A stretch of DNA of 64,000 bases from Fibrobacter succinogenes (GCF_902779965.1 NZ_CACZDK010000018.1:1-64000); one strand, 5' to 3'; counted from the stretch's first letter, positions 23,471-33,273 are shown. Program-made: numbers and translations. The notes: generated from the sequence alone by a model not told the origin.

Positions 23471-24733
23471 ATGGCTGAACGCAAAGACAACAATTACTTT
23501 TTTGATTCTGGGAATCTTTCTCCTGCGGCGCTTGAACGCAAGCACAGGATCGAAACGGATCCGTCTGTTCGCACGAACATCATGGAATACCTGCCGGGAA
23601 TGGAAGTCATCCAGTCCGACATCCGCGACAAGGTTCTCGATGCATTCGAAAACTACGACGCTTCCAAATATACGGCTCGTGATGTGCAATTCGCTTTGCA
23701 GCACGACACTTGCTCTATCGAAGATTTCAAGGCTTTGCTTTCACCGGCTGCAGCGCCGTTCCTCGAACAGATGGCCGCCAAGGCAAAGATTGAGACGGGC
23801 CGCCATTTCGGCAACAACGTCTATCTCTTTACGCCGCTTTACATCGCGAACTACTGCGAAAACTACTGCGTCTATTGCGGTTTCAACTGCTACAATCACA
23901 TCAAGCGCATGCAGCTAAACATGGAGCAGATTGAGCACGAGATGAAGGTCATCGCCGACAGCGGCATGGAAGAAGTCTTGTTGCTCACGGGTGAAAGCCG
24001 CGCGAAAAGCAGCGTCGAATACATCGGCGAAGCTTGCAAGCTTGCCCGCAAGTATTTCAAGCTCGTTGGCGTCGAAGTTTACCCGGTGAATGTCGATGAA
24101 TACAAGTATTTGCATGAATGCGGTGTTGATTACGTGACGGTGTTCCAGGAAACATACGACCGCAAGCGTTATGAACAACTTCATTTGCTCGGTCACAAGC
24201 GCGTATTCCCTTATCGCTTTGATTCTCAGGAACGTGCCCTTATGGGCGGCATGCGTGGTTGCGGATTCTCGGCGCTTCTCGGGCTTTCGGATTTCCGCCG
24301 TGACGCCCTCGCAAGCGCTCTGCACGTTTACTACTTACAAAAGAAGTATCCGCATGCAGAAATGAGCCTCAGCTGCCCGCGTTTACGTCCAATCGTGAAT
24401 AACGAAAAAATTAGCCCGCTCGACGTTCATGAACGCGAACTTTGCCAGGTGCTTTGCGCTTACCGCATCTTCCTCCCGTTCGTGGGCATCACGGTTTCGA
24501 GCCGCGAAAGCAAGGAATTCCGCAACGGTATCGTGAAAATTGCCGCAACGAAAGTTTCTGCTGGCGTTTCAACGGGTATCGGCGACCACGAGAGCAAGTA
24601 CAGCGGTCACGATGACGGGGAAGGCGGCGACGAACAGTTCGAAATCAACGATGGTCGCAGCATCGACAAAATGTACGCTGACATGAGCGGCGAAGGCATG
24701 CAGCCTGTGCTGAACGACTACCTGTACGTATAA
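23471..24733 (+). CDS. thiH: 2-iminoacetate synthase ThiH (radical SAM)
   Basis: Radical S-adenosylmethionine enzyme that cleaves tyrosine to 2-iminoacetate (dehydroglycine) and p-cresol for the thiazole synthase. The 420-residue protein carries the 4Fe-4S motif Cys129-x3-Cys133-x2-Cys136 in YCENYCVYCGFNC, then the GESRAKSSVEYI segment and the C-terminal BATS-like region. The presence of ThiH rather than ThiO implies an anaerobic way of making the glycine imine, consistent with a gut anaerobe. A terminator follows 57 bases after the stop. Confidence 0.97.
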   Translation: MAERKDNNYFFDSGNLSPAALERKHRIETDPSVRTNIMEYLPGMEVIQSDIRDKVLDAFENYDASKYTARDVQFALQHDTCSIEDFKALLSPAAAPFLEQMAAKAKIETGRHFGNNVYLFTPLYIANYCENYCVYCGFNCYNHIKRMQLNMEQIEHEMKVIADSGMEEVLLLTGESRAKSSVEYIGEACKLARKYFKLVGVEVYPVNVDEYKYLHECGVDYVTVFQETYDRKRYEQLHLLGHKRVFPYRFDSQERALMGGMRGCGFSALLGLSDFRRDALASALHVYYLQKKYPHAEMSLSCPRLRPIVNNEKISPLDVHERELCQVLCAYRIFLPFVGITVSSRESKEFRNGIVKIAATKVSAGVSTGIGDHESKYSGHDDGEGGDEQFEINDGRSIDKMYADMSGEGMQPVLNDYLYV

Positions 24734-24789
24734 CGTGCACAGATTTCTCTTGCCATAGAGTACGATTTTTCGATTGAAACTATACAGAA

Positions 24790-24817
24790 AGCTCCGGATT
24801 TGATCCGGAGCTTTTTG
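24790..24817. terminator. intrinsic terminator after thiH
   Basis: A 10-bp perfect stem (AGCTCCGGAT/ATCCGGAGCT) with a 3-base TTG loop, followed by TTTTTG. It ends thiSFGH and lies just before the convergent pseudopilin gene. Confidence 0.93.
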
Positions 24818-24833
24818 TTCTTTAACAACCAAT

Positions 24834-25613
24834 CTATTTCTTTCTCTTTGCACAACCTTTGCGGCCGTAGGTCGAGAAGCAAGTTCCATAATCAGACATG
24901 TATGCCGAGTTCCACTCGCCTTCGTTTGGAATAATGAATACTTCTACGGAATAGCCGGGATTATCTACATCAGACCAACGGATACTTAACGTATAACGGG
25001 TGTTGTCATTAATTTTTCCAGCATTAAGGGCTTTGCTTTGGAATAGCGTTCTCTTAGGTGCTGTTCTGTAGTATGTGGTGCTGCCTTTTTGCCATGGAAT
25101 AGAGGTGTACGTTTCGCCTCCATTTTTGTAATTACCAACTCCTTTAAGTCTGTCGGCGATAATATCGGCGACTCCATCGAAGTTAGCTTCTTTCAAGGCT
25201 GTATAGAATGTTCCGTCTTCGCCAATCATTTCGCTAATATTGTTGGAATTATTAGCGCTATTATGGCTTCCCTGAACGTTTATGGAAAGCTTACCATGTA
25301 ACTCGATTACGAATAGTGTTGCGCCTTGTTTTGATGAAAGACCGTTATTCAGTTTTCTCAAAAGTTCTTTTTTCTTATCGGCACTCTGCTTTTGGGTTGG
25401 GTCGTAGTGCGACATGGCATCGCTATCCTCAATAAGCGCTAAATTGATTGAGTTTCTGAGGTCATACAGTTTCATCAGGTCGATTTTTTCACGAGCCTTT
25501 TCACCGGCACCGAACATCTTCGGCATTGCCACGGTGGAAAGAATACTCATAATAGCGAGGACCACCATAAGCTCCATGAGGGTGATACCCCTCTTTGAAT
25601 TTACAGTTTTCAT
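24834..25613 (-). CDS. type IV pilin-like/pseudopilin protein
   Basis: A 259-residue protein with a classic prepilin N-terminus: short basic leader, cleavage after Gly9 in KRGITLMELMVVLAI, Glu at +5 of the mature protein, and a 20-residue hydrophobic helix. The remainder is a large globular head with a small Cys pair near the C-terminus (YGTCFSTYGRKGC). Such proteins are subunits of type II secretion pseudopili or type IV pili; Fibrobacter genomes carry many stand-alone ones. No pilus or secretion genes adjoin it. Convergent with thiH. Confidence 0.85.
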   Translation of the reverse strand: MKTVNSKRGITLMELMVVLAIMSILSTVAMPKMFGAGEKAREKIDLMKLYDLRNSINLALIEDSDAMSHYDPTQKQSADKKKELLRKLNNGLSSKQGATLFVIELHGKLSINVQGSHNSANNSNNISEMIGEDGTFYTALKEANFDGVADIIADRLKGVGNYKNGGETYTSIPWQKGSTTYYRTAPKRTLFQSKALNAGKINDNTRYTLSIRWSDVDNPGYSVEVFIIPNEGEWNSAYMSDYGTCFSTYGRKGCAKRKK

Positions 25614-25784
25614 AATATCGCTCCGTTTTTAGGATTCTTAATCCTTGTTACATAAAGATATATAACTATATATATTTTGGAAAGATAATTGTGATAAAAA
25701 TGTAAATTTTGTGCAGTTTTTCACAATTTTTAAACTATAAAATGCTCTATTCCAAAGCAGAGCAATATTTTCTACCTTTAAAAC

Positions 25785-26423
25785 ATGAAAAATCTTGATA
25801 CAACGCTCTATTTTATTACCGATAGTACAAGTGTACCTGAGGATCGTTTTTTGCCAACGGTTGAGGCCGCATGTAAGGGTGGGGCGACCCTCATCCAGCT
25901 CCGCGAAAAGAACCGCTCGACACGTGAATACATGGAACTTGCAACTGCAACGCACGAAGTTACGAAATGTTATGGAATCCCGCTGATTATCGATGACCGT
26001 GTTGACGTCGCTCTGGCCATCGGGGCCGAAGGTGTGCATGTGGGGCAGACGGACATGCCAGTGGCGGTGGCTCGCCAGCTGATGGGTGCAGATAAAATAA
26101 TAGGTGCGACGACAAAAACGGTTCCGCAGGCACTTGAAGCTTACGAGCAGGGTGCCGATTATCTGGGCGTGGGCGCGATTTATCCGACGACGACAAAGGT
26201 GGTTACGATCCTTACGAGTGTCGATACGCTCAAGGCGATTGTAAAAGCCGTGCCTATCAAGGTGAATGCTATCGGTGGGCTCAATAAGGATAATATCGAT
26301 GTGCTTAATGGCTCCGGAATTTCAGGCATTTGCGCTGTTTCTGCAATTATGAAGGCCGCAGATCCAGAACGCGCCACAAGAGAATTGAAGCAAGCGTTCT
26401 TGAAATTAGTGGTTGGTGGTTAG
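25785..26423 (+). CDS. thiE: thiamine phosphate synthase ThiE
   Basis: Joins thiazole phosphate and HMP diphosphate to form thiamine phosphate. The 212-residue TIM barrel has the expected ATLIQLREKNRSTREYM, PLIIDDRVDVALAIGAEGVHVGQTDMP, the diphosphate-binding KxTT (IGATTKT), YLGVGAIYPTTTK, and the terminal NAIGGLNKDNI and SGICAVSAIM. It complements the nearby thiSFGH operon but is separate from it, across a convergent pseudopilin gene, and shows no thi-box in front. Confidence 0.95.
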   Translation: MKNLDTTLYFITDSTSVPEDRFLPTVEAACKGGATLIQLREKNRSTREYMELATATHEVTKCYGIPLIIDDRVDVALAIGAEGVHVGQTDMPVAVARQLMGADKIIGATTKTVPQALEAYEQGADYLGVGAIYPTTTKVVTILTSVDTLKAIVKAVPIKVNAIGGLNKDNIDVLNGSGISGICAVSAIMKAADPERATRELKQAFLKLVVGG

Positions 26424-26552
26424 GATTACAATAGGAACGTTCCTTTTACGATCCTGTTTACTAACCACTTAAAACATCCCTGCTTACTAACCACTTCCTA
26501 CTTCCTACCGTCTACTTCCGACTTCCTACTTCCAACTTCCTACTATTTACTA
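26405..26552. repeat. palindromic element copy B plus CTTCCTA-type tract
   Basis: The 54-bp element at 26416-26469 has 8-bp inverted ends (GTGGTTAG/CTAACCAC) and a perfect central palindrome AGGAACGTTCCT; it matches copy A near 671-724 (opposite strand) at 47 of 54 positions. A second partial CTTACTAACCAC follows. From about 26493 to 26545 degenerate CTTCCTA/CTTCCAA units run in tandem, resembling the right arm near 6692-6726. The element starts inside the last codons of thiE. Confidence 0.75.
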
Positions 26553-26564
26553 TCTTTCTCCGCG

Positions 26565-27389
26565 ATGAAAAAGAATTTAAAGAACTCTTTGTCGTTCGTT
26601 GTTGATGTGGGAAACTCCCATACAGTTCTTGGAATTTTCAAGGGTGACAAGGTTGTTGACCATTGGAGACTCACGACCCGCAAGGAAACCACTTCGGACG
26701 AAGTGATGAATCGCGTAGGCGGTCTCATTCATTTTTCGAAAATCAAGCCGGAATCGGTGACGCATGTTGGGCTTTCGACCGTGGTGCCTTCGCTTGAACG
26801 CCCGTGGGTCAAGGCTTTGCAGACGCTCCTCAAGCGCCCTGTGCAAGTGGTGAGTTCTACGAACTGCCTCAATTGCCCGATTGCATACCCGAACCCGAGT
26901 ACGCTTGGAGCAGACCGTCTTTGCAATATTATTGCGCTCAAGGAACGCGGCTACTCTGATGCAATTGTTATCGATATGGGCACCGCCACGACTTTTGACG
27001 TAATGAAGGATGGCGGATTTGCCGGCGGTATCATCATTCCTGGCATTAGCGCTAGCCTCGATGTGCTTACCGAAAAAGCGGCTCGCCTTTTGCCGGTTAG
27101 CATTGAATGGCCTAAGCACCTTATTGCAAACAACACTGACGATGCCATTCGCGCAGGCCTCTTGTTCGGATTCATGGCCGAACTCGAAACGCTCGTTGCA
27201 AAAATCAAGCAGGAAATGGGTAAGAAGGATGTTCCTGTTTTTGCAACTGGCGGTTGGGGTAGAACCATCGTCGGGCATACAAAAATTATTGATACTTACG
27301 ATCCATATTTAACGTTGGACGGAGTCCGTCTTGTTGCGCTTCGCGGAGATTCCGCTGCCGAAGTCATCGACAAGGACGCCGAAGAATAA
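26565..27389 (+). CDS. coaX: type III pantothenate kinase
   Basis: First step of coenzyme A synthesis: phosphorylates pantothenate. The 274-residue ASKHA-fold protein shows the phosphate-1 motif DVGNSHTVLGIFKGD near the N-terminus, the pantothenate/phosphate-2 region LGADRLCNIIA followed by VIDMGTATTFDV, GGIIIPGISASLD, and the C-terminal VFATGGWGRTI. CoaX requires a monovalent cation and is not inhibited by CoA. Cytoplasmic. The next gene (Wzi-like) begins 18 bases later, so these two may share a transcript. Confidence 0.95.
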   Translation: MKKNLKNSLSFVVDVGNSHTVLGIFKGDKVVDHWRLTTRKETTSDEVMNRVGGLIHFSKIKPESVTHVGLSTVVPSLERPWVKALQTLLKRPVQVVSSTNCLNCPIAYPNPSTLGADRLCNIIALKERGYSDAIVIDMGTATTFDVMKDGGFAGGIIIPGISASLDVLTEKAARLLPVSIEWPKHLIANNTDDAIRAGLLFGFMAELETLVAKIKQEMGKKDVPVFATGGWGRTIVGHTKIIDTYDPYLTLDGVRLVALRGDSAAEVIDKDAEE

Positions 27390-27407
27390 TTTATTCGAGA
27401 GGGGAGA

Positions 27408-28898
27408 ATGAGGGCATTTTTTGCAGGTCTTGCTTTAGCAACAGCAGTTTTTGCCGAGAGTGGTTTTTCTACAGTCGTCGGTTCCGAGCGAACCCGCAAT
27501 TTGCGCGGCCTTGAATACGCTCCAATGCTTTTGGAATACCATCGCCAAACGCTGGGCGAGGGGCGCCATTTCTTTACTTACCCGCGCCGCGATACGACAT
27601 TTCGCAAGAATTTTTACAAGAATCACAAGAATTCGATGGCGTTCTTTGAAAGCGACAGCAATTCTTCCCATAAATTCGCTATTGCTGTATCTCCGATACT
27701 TGGTATAGAATATAAATCCTCAACCGTGATTGGCGATACGATTTGGCCTGCGATTGATGGCGGGCTTTATGTTCGCGGCTATGCGGATTCCCTCGATTTT
27801 GATCTTGATGCGCGAATTTATTCTGAGGGTCATTCAGCAAAAAAGCCCAAGAGTTACGACTACGAAGTTTTCGACGTGCAGTCCAAGGATCGAGGCGATG
27901 GGGGAATTGATTATGTGAGCTTTGCCCGTTACCGCGCACACCTTGCTTTAAACTACGCGTGGGCGCGCCTCCAGCTTGCTCGCGATGTTTTGCACTGGGG
28001 CCCAGGCTACTACAACAATCTTTCGCTGAACCAGTTTGCGCTTCCGTACAACATGCTTTCGCTAGACCTGACGTTTGGCCCTTTGCGAATCTATAGTGTA
28101 TATGCTGACCTTCGCGTAAATTCTTGGAGCTACAGCAAAGATAATTTGAACGAACGCAATTTTTACGCGCATCGCTATGAAGTCGCTCTTAAGCATGTGA
28201 CTTTCGGAATCTCGGAATTGCAAGTCCTTTATAACGAAAATAAACCTTGGCTTTTTGTGCCAATCGCTCCGCTTTTTATTGAAAAGGGGAATTATACGGA
28301 ACGAGTCAACAATGGTGCCGTGGCCTTTGATTTTAACGTGCAACTGTTTAAAATGGCGCGCGTCTATGGTGAATTCTTTTTAGATGATATGGAATCGCCG
28401 TATGCGGTTTACGAAAATCGTTACAGCAACAACCGTTGGGCCGCGATGTTTGGCTTCCAAGTCGCTCACGATATGGAAGTAAAAGGCAAAGTGCTTCAAC
28501 TCGGAACTATAGCCGAAATAGCCCGCGTAGAACCGTTTACGTATTGCCATTACGATACAGCCCAGGCGCAAATAGCACACTTGGGGCACCCTCTAGGAAA
28601 CCCGAACGGTCCGAATTCTCTTGCTATCGACTGGACCGTTTATAGCCGGCTTTTATGGAGTCCCTGGACCGATATTTTCTTGGGAATCCATAACAAATGG
28701 CTTTGGAAAGGCAAGGATTACGGGAGCGACATAGACGACCCTTACAAGACGGTTCGAAAAAAATTTATCGAAAAAGCCCCGTTGCAATACACTATTTCGC
28801 CCTCGCTTAGCTATAACGGGCAATATGCTTCTTTTGAATTAGAGCTGATTTTTGGAAAAAATAGTGTTTTTTTTGTTAACACTACCTTCCATTGGTAG
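27408..28898 (+). CDS. Wzi-like capsule assembly outer-membrane beta-barrel protein
   Basis: A 496-residue exported protein (signal peptide about residues 1-16, ending VFAES). It resembles capsule assembly Wzi family barrels: an N-terminal helical bundle region, then many amphipathic strands, with the segment RDVLHWGPGYYNNLSLNQ matching the Wzi lectin-barrel hallmark, and a C-terminal strand ending in aromatic residues (TTFHW), typical of outer-membrane insertion. Wzi helps anchor group 1 capsule at the surface. Its place directly before the polysaccharide locus supports the role. I cannot exclude another OM porin of similar build. Confidence 0.72.
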   Translation: MRAFFAGLALATAVFAESGFSTVVGSERTRNLRGLEYAPMLLEYHRQTLGEGRHFFTYPRRDTTFRKNFYKNHKNSMAFFESDSNSSHKFAIAVSPILGIEYKSSTVIGDTIWPAIDGGLYVRGYADSLDFDLDARIYSEGHSAKKPKSYDYEVFDVQSKDRGDGGIDYVSFARYRAHLALNYAWARLQLARDVLHWGPGYYNNLSLNQFALPYNMLSLDLTFGPLRIYSVYADLRVNSWSYSKDNLNERNFYAHRYEVALKHVTFGISELQVLYNENKPWLFVPIAPLFIEKGNYTERVNNGAVAFDFNVQLFKMARVYGEFFLDDMESPYAVYENRYSNNRWAAMFGFQVAHDMEVKGKVLQLGTIAEIARVEPFTYCHYDTAQAQIAHLGHPLGNPNGPNSLAIDWTVYSRLLWSPWTDIFLGIHNKWLWKGKDYGSDIDDPYKTVRKKFIEKAPLQYTISPSLSYNGQYASFELELIFGKNSVFFVNTTFHW

Positions 28899-28972
28899 CA
28901 TATTGTAACTATATTGTAAATTACAGAATGCTTATTGTAAGCTTTTCTGAGTAAAAAAATAGGTGTTTAAAC

Positions 28973-31045
28973 ATGTCTAAAGTGATGGGACTGTTCGCAA
29001 ATTTTAGGATTCGTAAACGAGTTTTGGCATTTGCTGATGCATTTATCGTTGTTGTTGCGGGGTTGTTCGCGAACTTTCCGCTACCTCTATATGCAACGGC
29101 AATTGACCGAGCCGACCAGTTTGCGATTTTCTTTTTGAGCATCATCATGTGCTTTAGCGCGTTACAGTTCTTTGGCTCATATAACAAGCTTTGGCGCTAC
29201 CTCAACCGTTATGATTTTTTGAGCTGTGTAAAAGGAATTTTTTCGGGTCTTATCGTTACGCACTTTTTCTTCTATTTGGTACGTGGAACATTGCATTGGG
29301 AGTTTGCCCTTGTGCAAGCGTGCATTGCTAGCTTTGGGGCATGCCTCTTCCGCTATATGTTCCGCAATACATTTATTTCTCTTGTAGAATTGGGCCACCG
29401 CGACGCATTAAAGAAACGCACCATGATTATCGGAGCGGGGAAGGCAACCGCGCTCTTGCTTAACGAAATTAAGAATAGTTCGTTGGATGCCGAAAAGGGA
29501 CTTGCAACATCGGTTGCCGCAAGGATCAACCCCGTTTGCCTCATTGATGATGACCGTGAAAAAATCGGAAAACCGTTTGAGGGTGTATTGGTGGCAGGTT
29601 CTACAAACGATATCCCGAAAATTGCCAAGCACGAAAAAATAGAACAAATTATATTCTCAATCCCGAGTTGTCCGCCCAAAGACCGCCAGACGATCATGGA
29701 TGCGTGCGGTAAGACTGGACTTCCGGTGAAGGTTATTCCTTTTGTCGGATCCCTTTTAGATACCTCTCAAATCGGAGACGGTGCGACTAGTTACGCTACT
29801 CAAATTCGAGACATTAAGGTTGAAGACCTGCTTGGCCGTGAACCAATCAAGTTCGACAATAAAGATATTCGAGCCTACATTGAGAATAAAGTATGTATGG
29901 TAACCGGCGGTGGTGGTAGTATCGGTAGTGAACTAGTTCGGCAAATAGCGAAATACAACCCTAAGCAAATTATCATTGTCGATATTTACGAAAACAACGC
30001 TTACGATATTCAGCAAGAACTTGTAATGGAATACGGAAACTCATTGAACCTAGTGACGCTTATCGCTAGTGTCCGTGACTATTTCCGCATGAACAAGATC
30101 TACAAGACTTATCATCCAGATGTGGTGTTCCACGCAGCGGCGCACAAGCATGTGCCACTTATGGAAAACAACCCGATGGAAGCGATAAAAAATAACGTTG
30201 TCGGAACGTTCAACGTAGCGACCCTTGCCATGTTCAATAACGTCAAGAAGTTCGTGATGATCAGCACGGATAAGGCGGTGAACCCGACAAATGTCATGGG
30301 AGCATCCAAGCGTTGTTGCGAAATGATTGTGCGCTTCATGTCCATGTGCAAAGATAGCAGTACAGAATTTGTCGTCACGCGTTTTGGCAATGTCCTGGGT
30401 TCTAACGGCAGCGTGATTCCTCTGTTTAAGCGTCAAATTGAACAAGGCAAGCCGGTTACCGTTACGCATCCCGAAATTATCCGCTACTTCATGACAATTC
30501 CAGAAGCCGTTAGCCTTGTGCTCGAAGCGGCAAGTATTGCGCATGGCGGCGAAATTTTTGTGCTAGACATGGGCATGCCAGTGAAAATCGTAACGCTTGC
30601 CGAAAACTTGATCCGTATGTACGGCAAGGTGCCTTATAAGGACGTGCCCATCAAGTTCACGGGACTGCGCCCTGGCGAAAAAATCAAGGAAGAACTTTTG
30701 ATGAACGAAGAAGGCTTGAAAAAGACAAAGAACAAGCTGATCTTTATCGGAAAGCAAATCGATATCGATACATCCAAGTTTATTAACGAGCTGTGGAAAC
30801 TCAAGTGCGCCGCATCCGAAAATAATGATGAAGTCGCCATTCGTGCATTACACGCTATTGTTCCTTCGTTCACAACTCCAGAAAAATTCAATAAAACCGT
30901 TCTGGAAAAATCGGAATCAAAGAAGGCCTGGGGATTCAAAAAGAAATCGCCAACGCTCAAAGTTGTACCTGATGAAACCCTCGTTGACGATATACCGTGC
31001 ATGGTACCCAATAGCCATGTGGAATATGTTCCGTTGGTACATTAA
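28973..31045 (+). CDS. CapD/FlaA1/WbpM-type membrane nucleotide-sugar 4,6-dehydratase
   Basis: A 690-residue polysaccharide enzyme. Residues 1-145 hold four membrane helices; about 150-280 form a first Rossmann-like domain (RTMIIGAGKATALLLNEI); from 300 the catalytic SDR domain begins with TGGGGSIGSELVRQ. The active-site region reads STDKAVNPTNVMGASKR, the long-chain form with Met in place of the usual Tyr. Enzymes of this type make UDP-2-acetamido-2,6-dideoxy-4-hexulose from UDP-GlcNAc. With the CapN-like reductase at 34814 it should give UDP-D-FucNAc or QuiNAc. It heads the capsule locus, 74 bases after the Wzi-like gene. Confidence 0.92.
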   Translation: MSKVMGLFANFRIRKRVLAFADAFIVVVAGLFANFPLPLYATAIDRADQFAIFFLSIIMCFSALQFFGSYNKLWRYLNRYDFLSCVKGIFSGLIVTHFFFYLVRGTLHWEFALVQACIASFGACLFRYMFRNTFISLVELGHRDALKKRTMIIGAGKATALLLNEIKNSSLDAEKGLATSVAARINPVCLIDDDREKIGKPFEGVLVAGSTNDIPKIAKHEKIEQIIFSIPSCPPKDRQTIMDACGKTGLPVKVIPFVGSLLDTSQIGDGATSYATQIRDIKVEDLLGREPIKFDNKDIRAYIENKVCMVTGGGGSIGSELVRQIAKYNPKQIIIVDIYENNAYDIQQELVMEYGNSLNLVTLIASVRDYFRMNKIYKTYHPDVVFHAAAHKHVPLMENNPMEAIKNNVVGTFNVATLAMFNNVKKFVMISTDKAVNPTNVMGASKRCCEMIVRFMSMCKDSSTEFVVTRFGNVLGSNGSVIPLFKRQIEQGKPVTVTHPEIIRYFMTIPEAVSLVLEAASIAHGGEIFVLDMGMPVKIVTLAENLIRMYGKVPYKDVPIKFTGLRPGEKIKEELLMNEEGLKKTKNKLIFIGKQIDIDTSKFINELWKLKCAASENNDEVAIRALHAIVPSFTTPEKFNKTVLEKSESKKAWGFKKKSPTLKVVPDETLVDDIPCMVPNSHVEYVPLVH

Positions 31046-31108
31046 TAAAATGCCTTCTGAAAATAATTTAAACGTAATATTCTATCAAAAAAGAATTAAT
31101 TTTATAAC

Positions 31109-33256
31109 ATGGTAGAAAAAGAAGAACAAAAGGTTATAAATCAAACCGCTATTCAAATCCCCCAGAATGTAAATACCATTACATTGCTTGAGGCTTTGCA
31201 AATTCTTTGGAATAAAAAATTTATTTTGCTGTTGTTCCTTGTAGTCGGTGCTGCTGTTGGCTTTACTATTGCCAATTGGTTACGCCCGCAGTACACAAGC
31301 GACATCTTATTGCAAATCGATGTCAAGGGTGGCAAGGCCGGAAAGGCGATGGGTGAGATGGGTGCCCTCTTGGATGTGGCAAGCCCCGCCGATGCCGAAA
31401 TTGAACTCCTCAAGAGCCGCATGGTATTGAGCTATGTTGTAGAAACGGAACACCTTTGCTTTAATGCCGTTCCTGTAGGAATTGGCGACCGCTTTAGGCA
31501 TAAAGAAGGTCGCATGGACCTCGATTCCCTTTATATTCCAGAAATGGCGCGCTCCGAAAAATGGATGGCGAAAGCTACGGGATATGAAACTTATGATGTC
31601 ATTGCTCCCGATGGTCGCGTTTTGTTGCAGGGCAAAGTGGGGGAGATGTTTAGGGCTCCGTATGGTGGTGATACCCTCAATATCCATGTTTCCCAAATGC
31701 TAACAGAACCGGATCAGTTGTTTAGACTTTCTCAGTCGGATGACTTGGCGGCAATATTAGCTTTGAAAAACGGACTTAAAGTTACAGAAAAAGGCAAGCA
31801 GACTGGAATTATCGAAGCGAGTTACAATCATCGCTATCCCGATAGGGCGGCTTCAATCATGAATACAATTGCAAAGACTTACTTGCGCCAGAATGTTGAA
31901 ATGCGCAGTGCCGAAGCCGCCAAGACTCTTGAATTCTTGGAAAAGCAGTTGCCCGCAGTGAAGAAAAAACTGGATAGCACAGAGAAAATCTTGGCCGATT
32001 ACCGCTATAGCATTGGATCTGTGGACATGACCGGTGAAACGCAGGCTCACTTGGAAAAAGAACGCGAATTGCAAAAGCAGTTGCTGGACTTGGAACAGCA
32101 GCGTCAGGCCGCCATGCGCTTGTTTAAGGAAGAACACCCGAATGTCCAAACAATTGTCAAGCAGCAAAATAGACTTAGGTTCGAAATATCCAAGCTCAAG
32201 AAGAATGCAGAAAAAATGCCCTTGACGCAACAGGAAGTTTTGCGCCTGAAAGAAGACGTTGCCGTGAACAACGAAGTTTACACGGAAATGCTGAACAAAG
32301 TCCAGCAATTGCGGGTCGTCCGCGCCGGCGAAGTCGGAAACGTGCGTATCGTCGATATGGCTCGAATCAACCGTTTACCGAGCAAACCGAAAAAAATGAA
32401 CATCATCATTTGCTCTACGGCCGCTTCGTTTATGCTTGGGGTTTTGCTTGTATTCTTTATGCGAATGATGCGTAACGGAGTTCGTAGCGTCTCTGAAATT
32501 GAACGCGAAACGAATACCAGTGTGATAGCAAGAGTTCCCGAAAATGGCGACAAGAACGTGATGCACAAGTACACGAAAAACCGAAAACCGTTTGTTGTAC
32601 AATATCCGGATAATACGGTTAGTGAGTCCATCCGTTCTATCCTCACCGCGATTGATTTTTCGTACATCATGAACAAGGAGCATCAAGTTATCATGGTGGC
32701 GGGGATTATTCCGAATGCGGGCAAGAGCTTTATTTCGACAAACCTTGCTGCAGCGTATGCGCTTGTTGGCAAGAAAGTCCTTTACATCGATGCCGATATG
32801 CGTAAGGGATCATGCCGTTTTTCAAAAATTGGCTTGACCGATGTCTTGATGGGCAAGAAGACTTTTGAAGAAGCCGTTTATAGGGGGGTCGAAGTCGATG
32901 GACTTGATGTTCTCGAAGCCGGAAAATTCAAGATGGTTGCCTTTGAACTATTGCGAGGCGATAAACTCCAGAAACTTCTGGATGAACTCCGCCCGAAATA
33001 CGACTTGATCATTATTGATACCCCGCCGACCGGCCTTGTTGCCGATGCCTACATGATTTACCCGCTAGTCGATTTGGCGCTTGTTGTTCTGTATTACGGT
33101 CTCCATTCCATGGATGCCATTAAGGAATCGTTGCAGAACCTAGATCGCTATGGCGATAAGCCGAAGGCTTTTGTACTGAACCATTGCGATAGTCATGATA
33201 GTCACTATGGTTATTATGGGTACTACGGATACTATGGTGAAAAGTCTAAGAAATAG
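31109..33256 (+). CDS. Wzc-type polysaccharide co-polymerase and tyrosine autokinase
   Basis: A 715-residue inner-membrane protein that controls chain length and export. The N-terminal Wzz domain is flanked by membrane helices at about 34-55 and 430-450, with a long coiled-coil region between them (residues 270-400). The cytoplasmic BY-kinase domain has Walker A (IPNAGKSF, Lys near 539), Walker A' (YIDADMRKG) and Walker B (LIIIDTPP). The C-terminus carries a seven-tyrosine cluster (DSHYGYYGYYGYYGEKSKK), the autophosphorylation tail. No Wza channel and no Wzb phosphatase is in the window. Confidence 0.94.
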   Translation: MVEKEEQKVINQTAIQIPQNVNTITLLEALQILWNKKFILLLFLVVGAAVGFTIANWLRPQYTSDILLQIDVKGGKAGKAMGEMGALLDVASPADAEIELLKSRMVLSYVVETEHLCFNAVPVGIGDRFRHKEGRMDLDSLYIPEMARSEKWMAKATGYETYDVIAPDGRVLLQGKVGEMFRAPYGGDTLNIHVSQMLTEPDQLFRLSQSDDLAAILALKNGLKVTEKGKQTGIIEASYNHRYPDRAASIMNTIAKTYLRQNVEMRSAEAAKTLEFLEKQLPAVKKKLDSTEKILADYRYSIGSVDMTGETQAHLEKERELQKQLLDLEQQRQAAMRLFKEEHPNVQTIVKQQNRLRFEISKLKKNAEKMPLTQQEVLRLKEDVAVNNEVYTEMLNKVQQLRVVRAGEVGNVRIVDMARINRLPSKPKKMNIIICSTAASFMLGVLLVFFMRMMRNGVRSVSEIERETNTSVIARVPENGDKNVMHKYTKNRKPFVVQYPDNTVSESIRSILTAIDFSYIMNKEHQVIMVAGIIPNAGKSFISTNLAAAYALVGKKVLYIDADMRKGSCRFSKIGLTDVLMGKKTFEEAVYRGVEVDGLDVLEAGKFKMVAFELLRGDKLQKLLDELRPKYDLIIIDTPPTGLVADAYMIYPLVDLALVVLYYGLHSMDAIKESLQNLDRYGDKPKAFVLNHCDSHDSHYGYYGYYGYYGEKSKK

Positions 33257-33273
33257 GAACTAATTTTTTTCTG

